Assembly: GCF_009923995.1 (NCBI RefSeq)
Contig: NZ_RFSK01000007.1
Location: 89,735-153,734 of the forward strand
Direction: 5' to 3'
From: Janthinobacterium sp.
Lineage (GTDB): Bacteria > Pseudomonadota > Gammaproteobacteria > Burkholderiales > Burkholderiaceae_D
Length of the DNA stretch: 64,000 nt
This document shows positions 48,994 to 58,767 of this stretch, one piece after another. Position 1 is the stretch's first letter, and the number at the start of each line of letters is the position of its first letter. Both the position numbers and the translations under genes were made by a program. A model generated the notes under the pieces. The model was given only the letters and a program-made list of their open reading frames with translations, was not told the origin of the DNA and ran no database searches.

Positions 48994-50466
48994 TCAGCCT
49001 TTCGTCGTTTGCACTTCCGTCTGTACAACGGCCTGGGCCTTGATGTCGTCCGCGTCATCTTCAGCGCCATCGCTGCCCTTGCTGATGCTTTCGCCATCGT
49101 CGCGGCGCAAGGTCCAGAAGGTCAGCGAGGACAGGATCGTCAGTGCCGCCAGGGTCAAAAAGGCATGGTGCAGTGCCGTGCTGAGCATGGCACGGTCGGA
49201 CTGCGGCATGTCGCCCAGGTACCAGCCCGTGATCAGCGAACCGAAGGCCAGGCCAAAGCTCATCGATAGTTGCTGCATGGAACTGGCGATGGTGCTGGCC
49301 ATGCTGGAGTCGCTCTTGTCCACGTCGGCATAGGCAATCGTGTTCATGCTGGAAAACTGCAGCGAGTTGAAAAAGCCCATGCACAGGCTGATGAAGACGA
49401 TCACGTACAGGGGCGTGCCGGCTCTCACTTGCGAAAACATGGCGATGGTGACGCCGATCAAGACCGTGTTGACGATCAGCACCTGGCGGTAGCCGAAGCG
49501 GGCCAGCACGCGCGCGGAAATGAATTTCATGCCCATGGCAGCGGCCGCCGACGGCATCATCAGCAAGCCCGACTGCCAGGCGGGCAAGCCCAGGCCCAGC
49601 TGGTACAGCAGCGGCAGCAGGAAAGGCAGGCCGCCCACGCCCAGGCGCGTGACGAAGCCGCCCACGACGGAGACGCGGAAGGTGCGGATCTTGAACAGGG
49701 TCAGGCGCAGCAGCGGGTGCAGCACTTCGCTCGAATGCCAGGCATAGGCGGCCAGCAGGCTGATGGAAATGAACAGCAGCACGGCGGCCGAGGTGGGATC
49801 GATCTTGTGTTCGCCAAAGATTTCCAGCAGCCACGACAGCAGGGCGATCCCCGTGCCGAACAGCACCAGGCCGATCAGGTCAAGGGGACGCGGCTTGTCA
49901 CCGTAATAGTCGGGCATGTAGCGGTGCGCCAGGTACAGGGCCACCAGGCCCACGGGCACGTTGACGAAGAAAATCTCGCGCCACGACAGCCAGTGCACGA
50001 TCAGCCCGCCCACGGTCGGCCCCAGCAAGGGACCGATGAGGGCGGGGATGATGACGAAATTCATGGCCGCCAGCAATTGCGACTTGGGAAAGGTGCGGAT
50101 GATGGTCAGCCGGCCCACGGGCATCATCATGGCTGCGCCCACCCCTTGCAGCAGGCGCGCTGCCACCAGCATGGGCGAATTGACGGACAGGCCGCACAGG
50201 ATGGAGGCGATGGTGAAGATGGCAACGGCGGCGGAGAATACGCGCCGGGTGCCGAAACGGTCGGCCATCCAGCCGCTGATGGGAATGCACACGGCCAGGC
50301 TCAGAATATAGCTGGTGACGACCGCCTTCAAGCTCAGCGGCGTCACATTCAGGCTGGCGGCCATGGCGGGAATGGCGGTGTTGACGATGGTGGAGTCGAG
50401 TTGCTCCATGAACAGGGCGGTGGCGACCACCCAGGGAAGATAGCTTTTTATGGGGGAACTGGTCAT
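48994..50466 (-). CDS. DHA2/EmrB-QacA-family drug exporter
   Basis: A 490-residue 14-segment MFS proton antiporter. Motif A-like GWMADRFGTRRVF, motif C-like PALIGPLLGPTVGGL and the DHA2 head EQLDSTIVNTAIPAM are present; a long acidic cytoplasmic C terminus follows the last segment. Substrates unknown. ATG at 50466 is used; a GTG at 50520 would add eighteen residues before the first membrane segment. No regulator or membrane-fusion partner adjacent. Confidence 0.88.
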   Translation of the reverse strand: MTSSPIKSYLPWVVATALFMEQLDSTIVNTAIPAMAASLNVTPLSLKAVVTSYILSLAVCIPISGWMADRFGTRRVFSAAVAIFTIASILCGLSVNSPMLVAARLLQGVGAAMMMPVGRLTIIRTFPKSQLLAAMNFVIIPALIGPLLGPTVGGLIVHWLSWREIFFVNVPVGLVALYLAHRYMPDYYGDKPRPLDLIGLVLFGTGIALLSWLLEIFGEHKIDPTSAAVLLFISISLLAAYAWHSSEVLHPLLRLTLFKIRTFRVSVVGGFVTRLGVGGLPFLLPLLYQLGLGLPAWQSGLLMMPSAAAAMGMKFISARVLARFGYRQVLIVNTVLIGVTIAMFSQVRAGTPLYVIVFISLCMGFFNSLQFSSMNTIAYADVDKSDSSMASTIASSMQQLSMSFGLAFGSLITGWYLGDMPQSDRAMLSTALHHAFLTLAALTILSSLTFWTLRRDDGESISKGSDGAEDDADDIKAQAVVQTEVQTTKG

Positions 50467-50556
50467 GGATGCGGGGCCTGGTAAGGGATGCTGCGCCTGT
50501 GGTATGCCGGCAATTGTCACATAAATAGTCCCGATGCGTCGCCGCCGCGTCTGCCC

Positions 50557-52035
50557 TTATGTTGCCTTACGGTAATTTTCCAGGCTGCCCAGCCCGTCCA
50601 GGGCTGCCATCAACGGCAGCGCCGCATCGGCGATGCGCTCCAGGCTCGCTTCGCGCAGGGCGCCGGTGTCGACCGTGTGCGCCGACGCCAGTCCCGCCCA
50701 GCGCAGCAGCGCTGCGCAGGCGGCGGGCGTGTCGAACATGCCGTGCACATAGCTGCCCAGGATCTGCCCGTCGGGTGATACGGCCCCTTCGGGGCGGCCC
50801 GCGATGACGAAGGCGGGCTGCTGCAAGGCCGCGCCATGCGACACACCCATGTGGATTTCGTAGCCGGCCATGGCGGCATGGTCCGCGCCGGCAAACGCGC
50901 AGTGTCCCGCCACGTGTTCCAGCGTCTTGTCGGCCGTCAGCTCGGTTGTCATCGCCAGCAGTCCCAGTGCCTGCGATGCGCCAGCCTGCCCCTCCACGCC
51001 CAGCGGGTCGTGCACGGATTGCCCCAGCATCTGGAAGCCGCCGCAGATGCCGATCGCCTTGCCGCCATAGCGCAGGTGCTTCGCCAGGTAGGCGGGCCAG
51101 CCCTGCTGCTGCAGCCAGGCCAGGTCGCCGCGCGTGTTCTTGCTGCCGGGCAGGATCACCAGGTCGGCGGGCGGAATCGGCTGCCCCTGCTTGACGAACT
51201 GCAGGTCGATGTCGGGATGGGCGCGCAGGGCGTCGAAATCCGTGTGGTTGCTGATGCGCGGCAGCTGCGGCACCACTACCCTGAAGGCGCCCCGTTCGGC
51301 CTGCATCGCCTCGACGGCGTCTTCCGCGTCGAGGAACAGCCCTTGCAGGTAGGGCAGCACGGCCAGCACGGGTTTACCCGTCTGCTGTTCCAGCCAGTCG
51401 ATGCCGGGCGTGAGCAGCGAGATGTCACCGCGGAAGCGGTTGATGACGAAGCCGACGATGCGCGCCCGCTCGCTGTCGGACAGGCAGGCGAGGGTGCCAA
51501 TGATGTGGGCGAAGACGCCGCCCCGGTCGATGTCGGCCACCAGGATCACGGGGCAGTCGACGGCTTCGGCAAAGCCCATGTTGGCGATGTCGCGCGCGCG
51601 CAGGTTCACTTCCGCCGGGCTGCCCGCGCCTTCGACGACGACGGCGTCGTATTGCCGGCGCAGGCGCGCATACGATTCCAGCACGGCGCCCATGGCGATG
51701 GTCTTGTATTGCTGGTAGTCGCGCGCATCCATCTCGGCGCGCACCTTGCCGTGGATGATCACTTGCGCGCCCGTGTTCGACGACGGTTTCAGGAGTACCG
51801 GGTTCATGTCCGTGTGCGGCGCGATGCCGCAGGCCAGCGCCTGCAGGGCCTGGGCGCGGCCGATCTCGCCGCCGTCGCTCGTCACGGCGCTGTTCAAGGC
51901 CATGTTTTGCGGCTTGAAGGGCGCCACCGTCACGCCGCGGCGTTTCAGCAGGCGGCACAGGGCCGCGACGACGGTGCTCTTGCCCGCGTCGGATGTCGTG
52001 CCCTGTACCATCAGGGCGGGGAAGGGCGTGTTCAT
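50557..52035 (-). CDS. cobQ: Cobyric acid synthase
   Basis: A 492-residue glutamine amidotransferase that amidates four side chains of adenosylcobyrinic a,c-diamide. N-terminal dethiobiotin-synthetase-like ATPase domain ([33 protein letters not shown]) and C-terminal triad GATase domain with Cys in [10 protein letters not shown] and a late His in SYVHGMF. AGGAGC precedes the ATG. Last gene of the riboswitch-controlled operon; start overlaps the upstream stop as ATGA. Confidence 0.96.
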   Translation of the reverse strand: MNTPFPALMVQGTTSDAGKSTVVAALCRLLKRRGVTVAPFKPQNMALNSAVTSDGGEIGRAQALQALACGIAPHTDMNPVLLKPSSNTGAQVIIHGKVRAEMDARDYQQYKTIAMGAVLESYARLRRQYDAVVVEGAGSPAEVNLRARDIANMGFAEAVDCPVILVADIDRGGVFAHIIGTLACLSDSERARIVGFVINRFRGDISLLTPGIDWLEQQTGKPVLAVLPYLQGLFLDAEDAVEAMQAERGAFRVVVPQLPRISNHTDFDALRAHPDIDLQFVKQGQPIPPADLVILPGSKNTRGDLAWLQQQGWPAYLAKHLRYGGKAIGICGGFQMLGQSVHDPLGVEGQAGASQALGLLAMTTELTADKTLEHVAGHCAFAGADHAAMAGYEIHMGVSHGAALQQPAFVIAGRPEGAVSPDGQILGSYVHGMFDTPAACAALLRWAGLASAHTVDTGALREASLERIADAALPLMAALDGLGSLENYRKAT

Positions 52036-52838
52036 GTTGCTTGCTCCTGCTGATGCTGCCATTGCGCGATGATGTCGCTGATCTGGCGCAAGCCATGCGT
52101 GATGGCGGCCGGGCCGGGCGACAGGATATCGGGCGACTTGATCTCGAACAGCATCTGGTTTTGCACGGCTGGTATCGTTGCCCAGTCCGGGCGCGCCGCC
52201 AGTTGCGCGGGCTGGAATTTCTTGCCGCACCAGCTGGCGATGATGATGTCGGGCGCGCGTGCCACCACGTCCTGCGGGTCGGCGATGATGCGTTCCTTCG
52301 CGCCCGGCTGCGTGGACAGTTCCGGGAAGGCGTCGGCGCCGCCGGCGATGCCGATCAGCTCCGCCGCCCAGCCGATGCCGCTCATCAGGGGTTCGTTCCA
52401 CTCCTCAAAGTAGACCACAGGCTTGCGCGTCCACGCTGCGGCGCGGGTTTGCGCGGCGGCGATGTCGGCGCGCAGGCTGGCGACCAGATCCTTGCCCGCC
52501 TCCTCGCGCCGCACCAGCGCGGCCAGCACGCCGATCATGCGCAGGATGCCGTCCACCGTGCGCTGGTTGAACTGGTGGACTTCGATGCCGGCCTTCACCA
52601 GGTCGCGGCAGATATCGGCCTGCATGTCGCAAAAGCCGATCACGAGGTCCGGTTTCACGGCCAGGATGCGTTCCAGCTTCGAAGACGAAAAGCCGCTGAT
52701 CCTGGTCTTTTCCTCGCGCGCGCGGGCCGGGCGCACGGTAAAGCCGGAGATGCCCGCGATGACGTCTTCCGCGCCCAGCGCATACAGGGTTTCCACGGCT
52801 TCCGTCGACAGACAGGCGATGCGCTGGTAGTGGCTCAC
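52032..52838 (-). CDS. BtuF-like cobalamin-binding protein without signal peptide
   Basis: A 268-residue protein with the periplasmic-binding-protein fold of BtuF ([56 protein letters not shown]), yet starting [22 protein letters not shown] with no hydrophobic leader. It should therefore stay in the cytoplasm. GTG start at 52838, AAGG seven bases upstream, overlapping the btuF stop. It sits between the true btuF and cobQ. A cytoplasmic corrinoid carrier or sensor is possible; function is unknown. Confidence 0.8.
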   Translation of the reverse strand: MSHYQRIACLSTEAVETLYALGAEDVIAGISGFTVRPARAREEKTRISGFSSSKLERILAVKPDLVIGFCDMQADICRDLVKAGIEVHQFNQRTVDGILRMIGVLAALVRREEAGKDLVASLRADIAAAQTRAAAWTRKPVVYFEEWNEPLMSGIGWAAELIGIAGGADAFPELSTQPGAKERIIADPQDVVARAPDIIIASWCGKKFQPAQLAARPDWATIPAVQNQMLFEIKSPDILSPGPAAITHGLRQISDIIAQWQHQQEQAT

Positions 52839-53746
52839 GGTGCCGCCTTGGCGGCGGGAGTACTGCGGCGCTGGCGTGCCACCTCCAGTTGTTCGCACAT
52901 GGCGGCCGTGCCTTCGATCATGCGCGGGCCGGCGCGGTTCAGCAGGTCGCCGTTCAGGCGGAACAGGTTATTTCGGCGTACGGCCGTCATCGAAGGGAAG
53001 GCGCGCCACATGGCCAGACCGCCTTCGCTGCGCGGATCGCTCTTTTCGCTGGTGCCGAAAATGACTTCCGGGTCTTCCTGCAGCACGCCTTCCGGCGTGA
53101 CGACGGGCGCCACCACCTTCATCGCGGCAAAGATGTTCTGGCCGCCGCACACGCGCATGGAATCGCTGACGATGCTTGCGCCGCTCAGGGTGTACAGCGG
53201 CTTGTCCCACACCTGGTAAAACACGCGCACGGGCGGGCGCTGCGCGTATAGCGCCGTCAGACTGGCCAGTTTGGCGCGCAGCTGGGCGGCCGCCGGTTTC
53301 GCCACCGCTTCCGTGCCCATCAGCTGGCCCAGGCGCTCCATGCCGCTGGGGATGTCGGCCAGCTTGCGCGGCTCGCTGTGGTAGATGGGTACCTTCAGCT
53401 GGCGCAGCATGGCGATCTGGCGTTCGGCGCTGCCGTGCATCCACACGACGATCAGGTCCGGCTTCATGGCGATGATGCGCTCCATGTCGTACTGGCGGTT
53501 GTCGCCCACCTGCGAAATTTTTTTTGCCGCTTCCGGATAGTCGCTGTAGCTGACGGCGCCGACGATCTTTTCGCCGCCGCCGGCCGCGAACAACACTTCC
53601 GTGATGTGCGGCGCCAGGGCCAGGATGCGCTGTGCCGGTTTTTCCAGGGTGACGACATTGCCATCGTCGTCGCGCACGCTGATGGCGGCATGCGCCTGCA
53701 GCGAGACCAGTCCGGCCAGCAGCAGCGATATTTTCAAGGTATTCAT
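52835..53746 (-). CDS. btuF: BtuF, periplasmic vitamin B12-binding protein
   Basis: A 303-residue ABC substrate-binding protein. Signal peptide [20 protein letters not shown], then RILALAPHITEVLFAAGGGEKIVGAVSYSDYPEAA, DLIVVWMHG and NRAGPRMIEGT, as in cobalamin/haem-type class III binding proteins. Delivers corrinoids to BtuCD. Overlaps the cobD stop (ATGA) and the next gene (GTGA). Confidence 0.88.
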   Translation of the reverse strand: MNTLKISLLLAGLVSLQAHAAISVRDDDGNVVTLEKPAQRILALAPHITEVLFAAGGGEKIVGAVSYSDYPEAAKKISQVGDNRQYDMERIIAMKPDLIVVWMHGSAERQIAMLRQLKVPIYHSEPRKLADIPSGMERLGQLMGTEAVAKPAAAQLRAKLASLTALYAQRPPVRVFYQVWDKPLYTLSGASIVSDSMRVCGGQNIFAAMKVVAPVVTPEGVLQEDPEVIFGTSEKSDPRSEGGLAMWRAFPSMTAVRRNNLFRLNGDLLNRAGPRMIEGTAAMCEQLEVARQRRSTPAAKAAP

Positions 53747-54729
53747 GTGTTTTTCCAGGCGGTGAGGGCCTGCTGCAGGCGCAGCCAGGCGGGTTCGTCG
53801 GGGGGCAGGCCCAGGCGGATGCCGTGGGCTGCGTGGCGGAACAGGCGCACCCAGATACCCGCTTCCGCCATGTGGCGCCAGCAGGCTTCGGCGCGCGCTT
53901 CCGGCCACCACTGGAACAGCGCCGTGCCGCCGCTGGCGATGCCGTGGGCGGCCAGCAGCTGCTGCAAGCGGAGGCCTTCGCCGCGCAGGCGCTCGCGCAT
54001 GGCGTCCTGCCAGTGCGTGTCGTTGAGGGCGGCCAGCGCCACCTGCTGCGCCGGGCCGCTGACGGTCCATGGTCCCAGCAGGTCGGCCAGCTGGGCCAGC
54101 AAGGCGGGATGGGCGGCGACAAATCCCAGGCGCAGTCCCGCCAGGCCAAAGAATTTGCCCACCGAGCGCAGCACGATCAGGCCCGGCTGGCTCGTATGCT
54201 GTCCCAGGCTGGCGTGCGTTTCCGTGTCGCCAAACGCTTCATCGACCACCAGCCAGCCGCCGCGCGCGGCCAGCTTTTCCGCCCACCCCAGCAGTACCGC
54301 GGGGGCGATGCGCTCGCCCGTGGGATTGTTCGGATTGCAGACGACCAGCACATCGCAGTGGTCCACCGCATCGCCCAGATGCGCATACGGCACCTGGCGC
54401 AGCTGGTGGCCGTGCTGGCCCCAGTGGTGCGCGTGTTCCGCATACGAGGGCGCGGCCACCACCACGCGCGACGGCGCGCGCAGCCGGGGCAGGGCCTGGA
54501 TGGCCGCCTGCGTGCCGGCCACGGGCAGCATGGCCGGCGCGCCGTAGTAGCTGCAGGCGGCTGCGGCCAGGGCGGGATCGGCTTCCGGCAGCCGGTGCCA
54601 GGCATTGGCATCCGGTGCTGGCGCTGCATACCAGTGCGGGTTGATGCCCGTCGACAGGTCGATCCACTCGCCGATGGGGCGGCCGTATTCGCGCGCGGCG
54701 TCGCGCAGGTTGCCGCCATGTTCAAGCAA
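53743..54729 (-). CDS. cobD: Threonine-phosphate decarboxylase (CobD/CobC)
   Basis: A 328-residue PLP enzyme of the aminotransferase I fold. It makes (R)-1-amino-2-propanol phosphate, the linker of the nucleotide loop. [14 protein letters not shown] and [12 protein letters not shown] open the protein; [13 protein letters not shown] and PLP lysine region [16 protein letters not shown] are intact. The gene is named cobD in Salmonella and cobC in Pseudomonas denitrificans. Overlaps cbiB and btuF. Confidence 0.94.
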   Translation of the reverse strand: MLEHGGNLRDAAREYGRPIGEWIDLSTGINPHWYAAPAPDANAWHRLPEADPALAAAACSYYGAPAMLPVAGTQAAIQALPRLRAPSRVVVAAPSYAEHAHHWGQHGHQLRQVPYAHLGDAVDHCDVLVVCNPNNPTGERIAPAVLLGWAEKLAARGGWLVVDEAFGDTETHASLGQHTSQPGLIVLRSVGKFFGLAGLRLGFVAAHPALLAQLADLLGPWTVSGPAQQVALAALNDTHWQDAMRERLRGEGLRLQQLLAAHGIASGGTALFQWWPEARAEACWRHMAEAGIWVRLFRHAAHGIRLGLPPDEPAWLRLQQALTAWKNT

Positions 54730-55675
54730 GATATTTCCCCTTCAGGTAGAACAAGCCCGCCAGCAGCGCCACCCAGATCAGCCACAGTACGGCCGTTTCG
54801 GCCACCAGTCGCCAGGCGCGGTCGATGTCGCGTGCTTCGGCGGGACGGCCGCTACCCAGCGGCGGGCGCTGTTCCAGTTCACCGTCGTAGACGGCGTCGC
54901 CGCCCAGGGCCAGGCCCAGGGCGCCGGCGCCGCTGGCCATCACGGGGCCCGCGTTCGGGCTGCCCCAGGTCGGTGCCTGCGTGCGCCAGCAGTACCAGGC
55001 CCGCCGCTTGTCGGCCATGCTCTTGCCCAGCAAGACATACGACAGGGCAGTCAGGCGCGCCGGCAGATAATTGAGAATGTCATCGATGCGCGCGGCGCAG
55101 CAGCCGAACCACTCATAGCGTTCGTTGCGGTAGCCCCACATGGCGTCCAGCGTGTTCGCCAGGCGGAACAGCACGGCGCCGGGGCCGCCTGCCACGGCAA
55201 ACCAGAACAGGGTGCCGAAGACGGCGTCGTTGCCGTTTTCCAGCAGGGATTCCGTGCTGGCCTTGGCCAGGCTGGCCGCGTCCGCGTTGGCCGTGTCGCG
55301 GCTGACGATGCGCGCCGTCAGCAGGCGCGCGTTGTCCAGGTCATCCATGGCCAGGGCGTCGGCGATGGGCTGATTATGGTCGCGCAGGCTGCGCAAGCCG
55401 AGGCACAGGTACAGCAGGAAGACGTGGAGGGCGGCGCCCGCCAGGCCGCACAGCCAGTAGGCTGCATAGCTGAGCGGCAGCACGGCCAATGACCAGGCCA
55501 ACGCGCCGCGCAGGAAGCGCGCGTGGCCCCGGTTCAGCAGGCGTTCCAGCGCGCTGGCGACGCGGCCAAAACCGACCAGCGGATGCCAGCGGCGCGTCTC
55601 GCCCAGCAGCATGTCGAGCAGCACGCCAGCCGTCATCAGCAAGGCCAGCATGGGCAGCGACAGGCCGCTCAGCAT
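54722..55675 (-). CDS. cbiB: Adenosylcobinamide-phosphate synthase
   Basis: A 317-residue membrane enzyme (CbiB/CobD type) joining aminopropanol phosphate to adenosylcobyric acid. [18 protein letters not shown] near the N terminus, [29 protein letters not shown] centrally (long family block, shortened by listing), and [19 protein letters not shown] near the C terminus. Several membrane segments. Overlaps cobU and cobD by 7-8 nt each. Confidence 0.95.
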   Translation of the reverse strand: MLSGLSLPMLALLMTAGVLLDMLLGETRRWHPLVGFGRVASALERLLNRGHARFLRGALAWSLAVLPLSYAAYWLCGLAGAALHVFLLYLCLGLRSLRDHNQPIADALAMDDLDNARLLTARIVSRDTANADAASLAKASTESLLENGNDAVFGTLFWFAVAGGPGAVLFRLANTLDAMWGYRNERYEWFGCCAARIDDILNYLPARLTALSYVLLGKSMADKRRAWYCWRTQAPTWGSPNAGPVMASGAGALGLALGGDAVYDGELEQRPPLGSGRPAEARDIDRAWRLVAETAVLWLIWVALLAGLFYLKGKYLA

Positions 55676-56235
55676 GGGCTGCCTTTCAGGTGCAGTGGCA
55701 GGCCGGCGGCGACAAACACGGCCCTGTCGCAGACGGCCGCCACGGCCTGGTTCAGGCGGCCCGCTTCATCCGTGAAGCAGCGCGAGATGGCGCCATACGG
55801 CACGATGCCCATGCCCACTTCGTTCGACACCAGCACAATGTCGCAGCCCGAGTCGCCGATTTCGGCCAGCGCGTACAGCAGGTGCGCGCGCTCGCTGTGG
55901 AACAGTTCGGGCAGGGCGATGTCGCCCACGTCCGGATAGCTCTCGCCGCTGGAAAACATCAGGTTCGTCAGCCACAGGGTCAGGCAGTCGACCAGCAGCA
56001 GCCTGCCGGGGCGCGCATGCTGCAGGAGCGCGTCTCCCAGACGCAGCGGCTCTTCCAGCGTGGTCCACTCAGCCGGGCGCTGCGCGCGGTGATGCCCGAT
56101 GCGGGTGGCCATCTCGCCGTCGCCCGCCTGCGCCGTGGCGATGTACAGCACTTCCTTGCCCGATGCGCGGGCCAGCTGCTCGGCGTAGGCGCTTTTGCCG
56201 GAGCGGGCGCCGCCGAAGACCAGGGTGCGCGTCAT
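55669..56235 (-). CDS. cobU: CobU/CobP, cobinamide kinase / GTP guanylyltransferase
   Basis: A 188-residue bifunctional P-loop enzyme: phosphorylates adenosylcobinamide and attaches GMP. Walker [43 protein letters not shown] contains the guanylylated-His region; [14 protein letters not shown] and [10 protein letters not shown] are typical. ATG at 56235 is used; an upstream in-frame start runs into cobO. Confidence 0.95.
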   Translation of the reverse strand: MTRTLVFGGARSGKSAYAEQLARASGKEVLYIATAQAGDGEMATRIGHHRAQRPAEWTTLEEPLRLGDALLQHARPGRLLLVDCLTLWLTNLMFSSGESYPDVGDIALPELFHSERAHLLYALAEIGDSGCDIVLVSNEVGMGIVPYGAISRCFTDEAGRLNQAVAAVCDRAVFVAAGLPLHLKGSPC

Positions 56236-56242
56236 GGCGCTG

Positions 56243-56875
56243 TTACCATTCGGTGCCGAGTTGCGCGCCGATGCCGGCCGCATACGCATGCTTGACGACG
56301 GCCATCTCGGTGACGGTGTCGGCGATGGCGATCAGTTCATCGGGCGCGCCGCGGCCCGTGATGACCACGTGCTGCATGTGCGGGCGTTCCAGCAGGTCGG
56401 CGATGACCTTGTGCACGTCGAGGTATTTGTACTTGAGGGCGATATTGAGTTCGTCGAACAGCACCAGGCCATAGGCGGGATCGGCCAGGAAGGTCTTCGC
56501 CTGTTCCCACGCCAGTTCGGCCTTTTCGATGTCGCGTTCGCGGTTCTGCGTCTCCCAGGTATAGCCTTCGCCCATCGCATGAAAACTGATTTCATCGGGG
56601 AAGCGGCGCAGGAATTTTTCTTCGCCCGTGGACATGGCACCCTTGATGAACTGCACCACGCCCACTTTCATGCCGTGGCCCATGGCGCGGATGGCCATGC
56701 CGAAGCCGCTCGAACTCTTGCCCTTGCCATTGCCTGTGTTGACGATGATGATGCCGATTTCCTTGTCGGCCTTGGCGATGGCCGCATCGATGATGGCCTT
56801 CTTGCGTTCCATGCGCACGCGGTGGCGCTCGTTGATGGCGGCGGTGTCCGCGTCGACGGGTTTGTTATCGCTCAT
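56243..56875 (-). CDS. cobO: CobO/BtuR, corrinoid adenosyltransferase
   Basis: A 210-residue ATP:co(I)rrinoid adenosyltransferase that adds the 5'-deoxyadenosyl ligand. P-loop VNTGNGKGKSSSGFGMAIR, then KFLRRFPDEISFHAMGEGYTW and LFDELNIALKYKYL. It produces the light-labile form needed by the CarH/LitR regulator at the other end of the window. Overlaps btuD by 4 nt. Confidence 0.96.
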   Translation of the reverse strand: MSDNKPVDADTAAINERHRVRMERKKAIIDAAIAKADKEIGIIIVNTGNGKGKSSSGFGMAIRAMGHGMKVGVVQFIKGAMSTGEEKFLRRFPDEISFHAMGEGYTWETQNRERDIEKAELAWEQAKTFLADPAYGLVLFDELNIALKYKYLDVHKVIADLLERPHMQHVVITGRGAPDELIAIADTVTEMAVVKHAYAAGIGAQLGTEW

Positions 56876-57645
56876 GTTAAATCCTCTTTCGGTATGAATA
56901 TCTTGCGTTTGCCGTGATCGATGATCTCGATCGGGTGGCCCAGGTAGTCGCCCAGGATGGATGCCTGCATCACGTCGGCCACGGGACCGGCGAGCCAGCC
57001 GCCGTCGCCCATCAGCAGCAGCGCATGCGTCGAGACGCTGTGCGCCAGGTTCAGGTCATGCCCCACCATCACCACGGTCTTGTTCTGTTCGCGGCACAGC
57101 CGGGCCAGCAGGCCCATGACGCTGACCTGGTGCGCCAGGTCCAGCGCATTGGCCGGTTCGTCCAGCAGCAGCAGGGGCGTGTCCTGCGCCAGCATGGCGG
57201 CGATGGCCACGCGCTGGCGTTCACCGCCGGACAGGCTGCGCACGTCGCGCTCGGCCAGGTGCTCCACTTCCATCGAGGCCAGCGCCGCCAGGGCGATGCG
57301 CTGGTCGTCGCTGCCTTCCCAGTAATGGCTGTCGTGATACGGGTGGCGCGCCGACAGCACCGTTTCGATCACGCGGTACGAGAACGCGTCATGCCGCGCC
57401 TGTGCCAGGAAGGCGCGTTCGCGCGCCAGCTCCTCCAGCGGCCAGTCGACCAGGGCGCGGCCCTGCACCGTCACGTGGCCGGCATCGGGTTCGCGCAGGC
57501 CGGCCAGGGCGCGCAGCAGGGTGCTCTTGCCGGCGCCGTTGCGGCCGATCACGCTCCAGCATTCGCCATCCTTGATTTGCCAGGTGAGGTTTTCCACGAG
57601 GGAGCGCGTGCCTGCCTTCAGGCCCAGTTGGTAGGTACGGATCAT
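56872..57645 (-). CDS. btuD: BtuD-like ABC transporter ATPase
   Basis: A 257-residue ABC ATPase. Walker A IGRNGAGKSTLLRALAG, signature SLSGGERQRVAIAAML, Walker B LLLLDEPANALD and switch His in VGHDLNLA. Pairs with BtuC as the corrinoid importer. Starts 7 bp after btuC. Confidence 0.94.
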   Translation of the reverse strand: MIRTYQLGLKAGTRSLVENLTWQIKDGECWSVIGRNGAGKSTLLRALAGLREPDAGHVTVQGRALVDWPLEELARERAFLAQARHDAFSYRVIETVLSARHPYHDSHYWEGSDDQRIALAALASMEVEHLAERDVRSLSGGERQRVAIAAMLAQDTPLLLLDEPANALDLAHQVSVMGLLARLCREQNKTVVMVGHDLNLAHSVSTHALLLMGDGGWLAGPVADVMQASILGDYLGHPIEIIDHGKRKIFIPKEDLT

Positions 57646-57652
57646 GGTTGTT

Positions 57653-58678
57653 TCATCTCCGGCGCAGCCGGTGCAGCTGGTACAGGAAGACAGGCGCGCC
57701 TATCATCGCCGTGACGACGCCGACGGGCAGCTGCAAGGGCGCCAGCACGGTGCGCGCCAAGGTGTCCGCCAGCACGAGGAAGGTGCCGCCGGCCAGCGCC
57801 GCGGCGGGAATCAGGAGGCGGTGATCGGGGCCGCAGGCAAAGCGCAGCGCATGCGGCACGATCAGGCCGACGAAGCCCACGCTGCCGGCGCTGGTGACGG
57901 CGCTGGCCGTGAGCAGGCCGGAACAGAAGAACAGGCCCTTGCGCAGGGCGCCCACGCGCACGCCCAGGGTGCTGGCCGCTTCCGCGTGCAGCGCCATGAT
58001 GTTGAGCGAGCGCGCGCAGCGCAGGGCGAAGAACAGGGCGCCTGCCAGGACCAGCCAGGGCATCAGCCGCGCCGGCGCGCCGGACAGGTCGCCGATCATC
58101 CAGAAGATCATGCTGCGCAGGCGGCTTTCCGGGGCGATGGACAGCATCAGGGTGACGATGGCCATGCAGGCCGAGGCCAGGATCACGCCCGTCAGCAGCA
58201 ACAGCGAAGCGCCGCCTTCGGCCGCCGCGCCGCCGCGCAGGTCGCGCCGGGCAAAGAAGTACAGCAGCATCGACACGCCGACGGCGCCGGCGAATGCCGC
58301 CGCATCGACCACCCACAGCGCGCACATGAACAGCAGCGCGGCCAGGGCGCCGACGGAAGCACCGGCCGAAATACCCAGCACATACGGGTCGGCGAGGGGA
58401 TTGCGCAGGAGGGCCTGCATCATGACGCCGGCCAGCGACAGCGCCGCGCCCGTGACAAAGGCGGTCAGCGCGCGCCCGAGGCGCAGGTCGAGCAGGGTGG
58501 CGGCGAGGGTATCGGTCTTGCCTTGCAGCAGATGGAAGAGGGCGGAAGGCAGGTCGGCGAGCGGGATCGCGATCGAACCGATCATGCCGGAGAAGATCAG
58601 GCTGGCAACGGCGCATGCGACCAGCACCGTGATGATCACGGTGGCGCGGTGGCGCATGTTGCGAAAGAATGGGTGCAT
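57653..58678 (-). CDS. btuC: BtuC-like FecCD-family permease
   Basis: A 341-residue permease with about ten membrane segments. FecCD marks: LRLGRALTAFVTGAALSLAG, LRNPLADPYVLGISAGASVGA, and GSVGFVGLIVPHALR. ATG at 58678 has AAGG seven bases upstream; an earlier in-frame ATG lies too close to the btuB stop. Imports corrinoid delivered by BtuF. Confidence 0.94.
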   Translation of the reverse strand: MHPFFRNMRHRATVIITVLVACAVASLIFSGMIGSIAIPLADLPSALFHLLQGKTDTLAATLLDLRLGRALTAFVTGAALSLAGVMMQALLRNPLADPYVLGISAGASVGALAALLFMCALWVVDAAAFAGAVGVSMLLYFFARRDLRGGAAAEGGASLLLLTGVILASACMAIVTLMLSIAPESRLRSMIFWMIGDLSGAPARLMPWLVLAGALFFALRCARSLNIMALHAEAASTLGVRVGALRKGLFFCSGLLTASAVTSAGSVGFVGLIVPHALRFACGPDHRLLIPAAALAGGTFLVLADTLARTVLAPLQLPVGVVTAMIGAPVFLYQLHRLRRR

Positions 58679-58767
58679 TGACTGCCTTAAGAAGCGGGGA
58701 CTGCAGGACTGCACTGCGGGCGATGGCGTGGATGCCATTGCCCGCAGCTTACATCATTACATCATGC

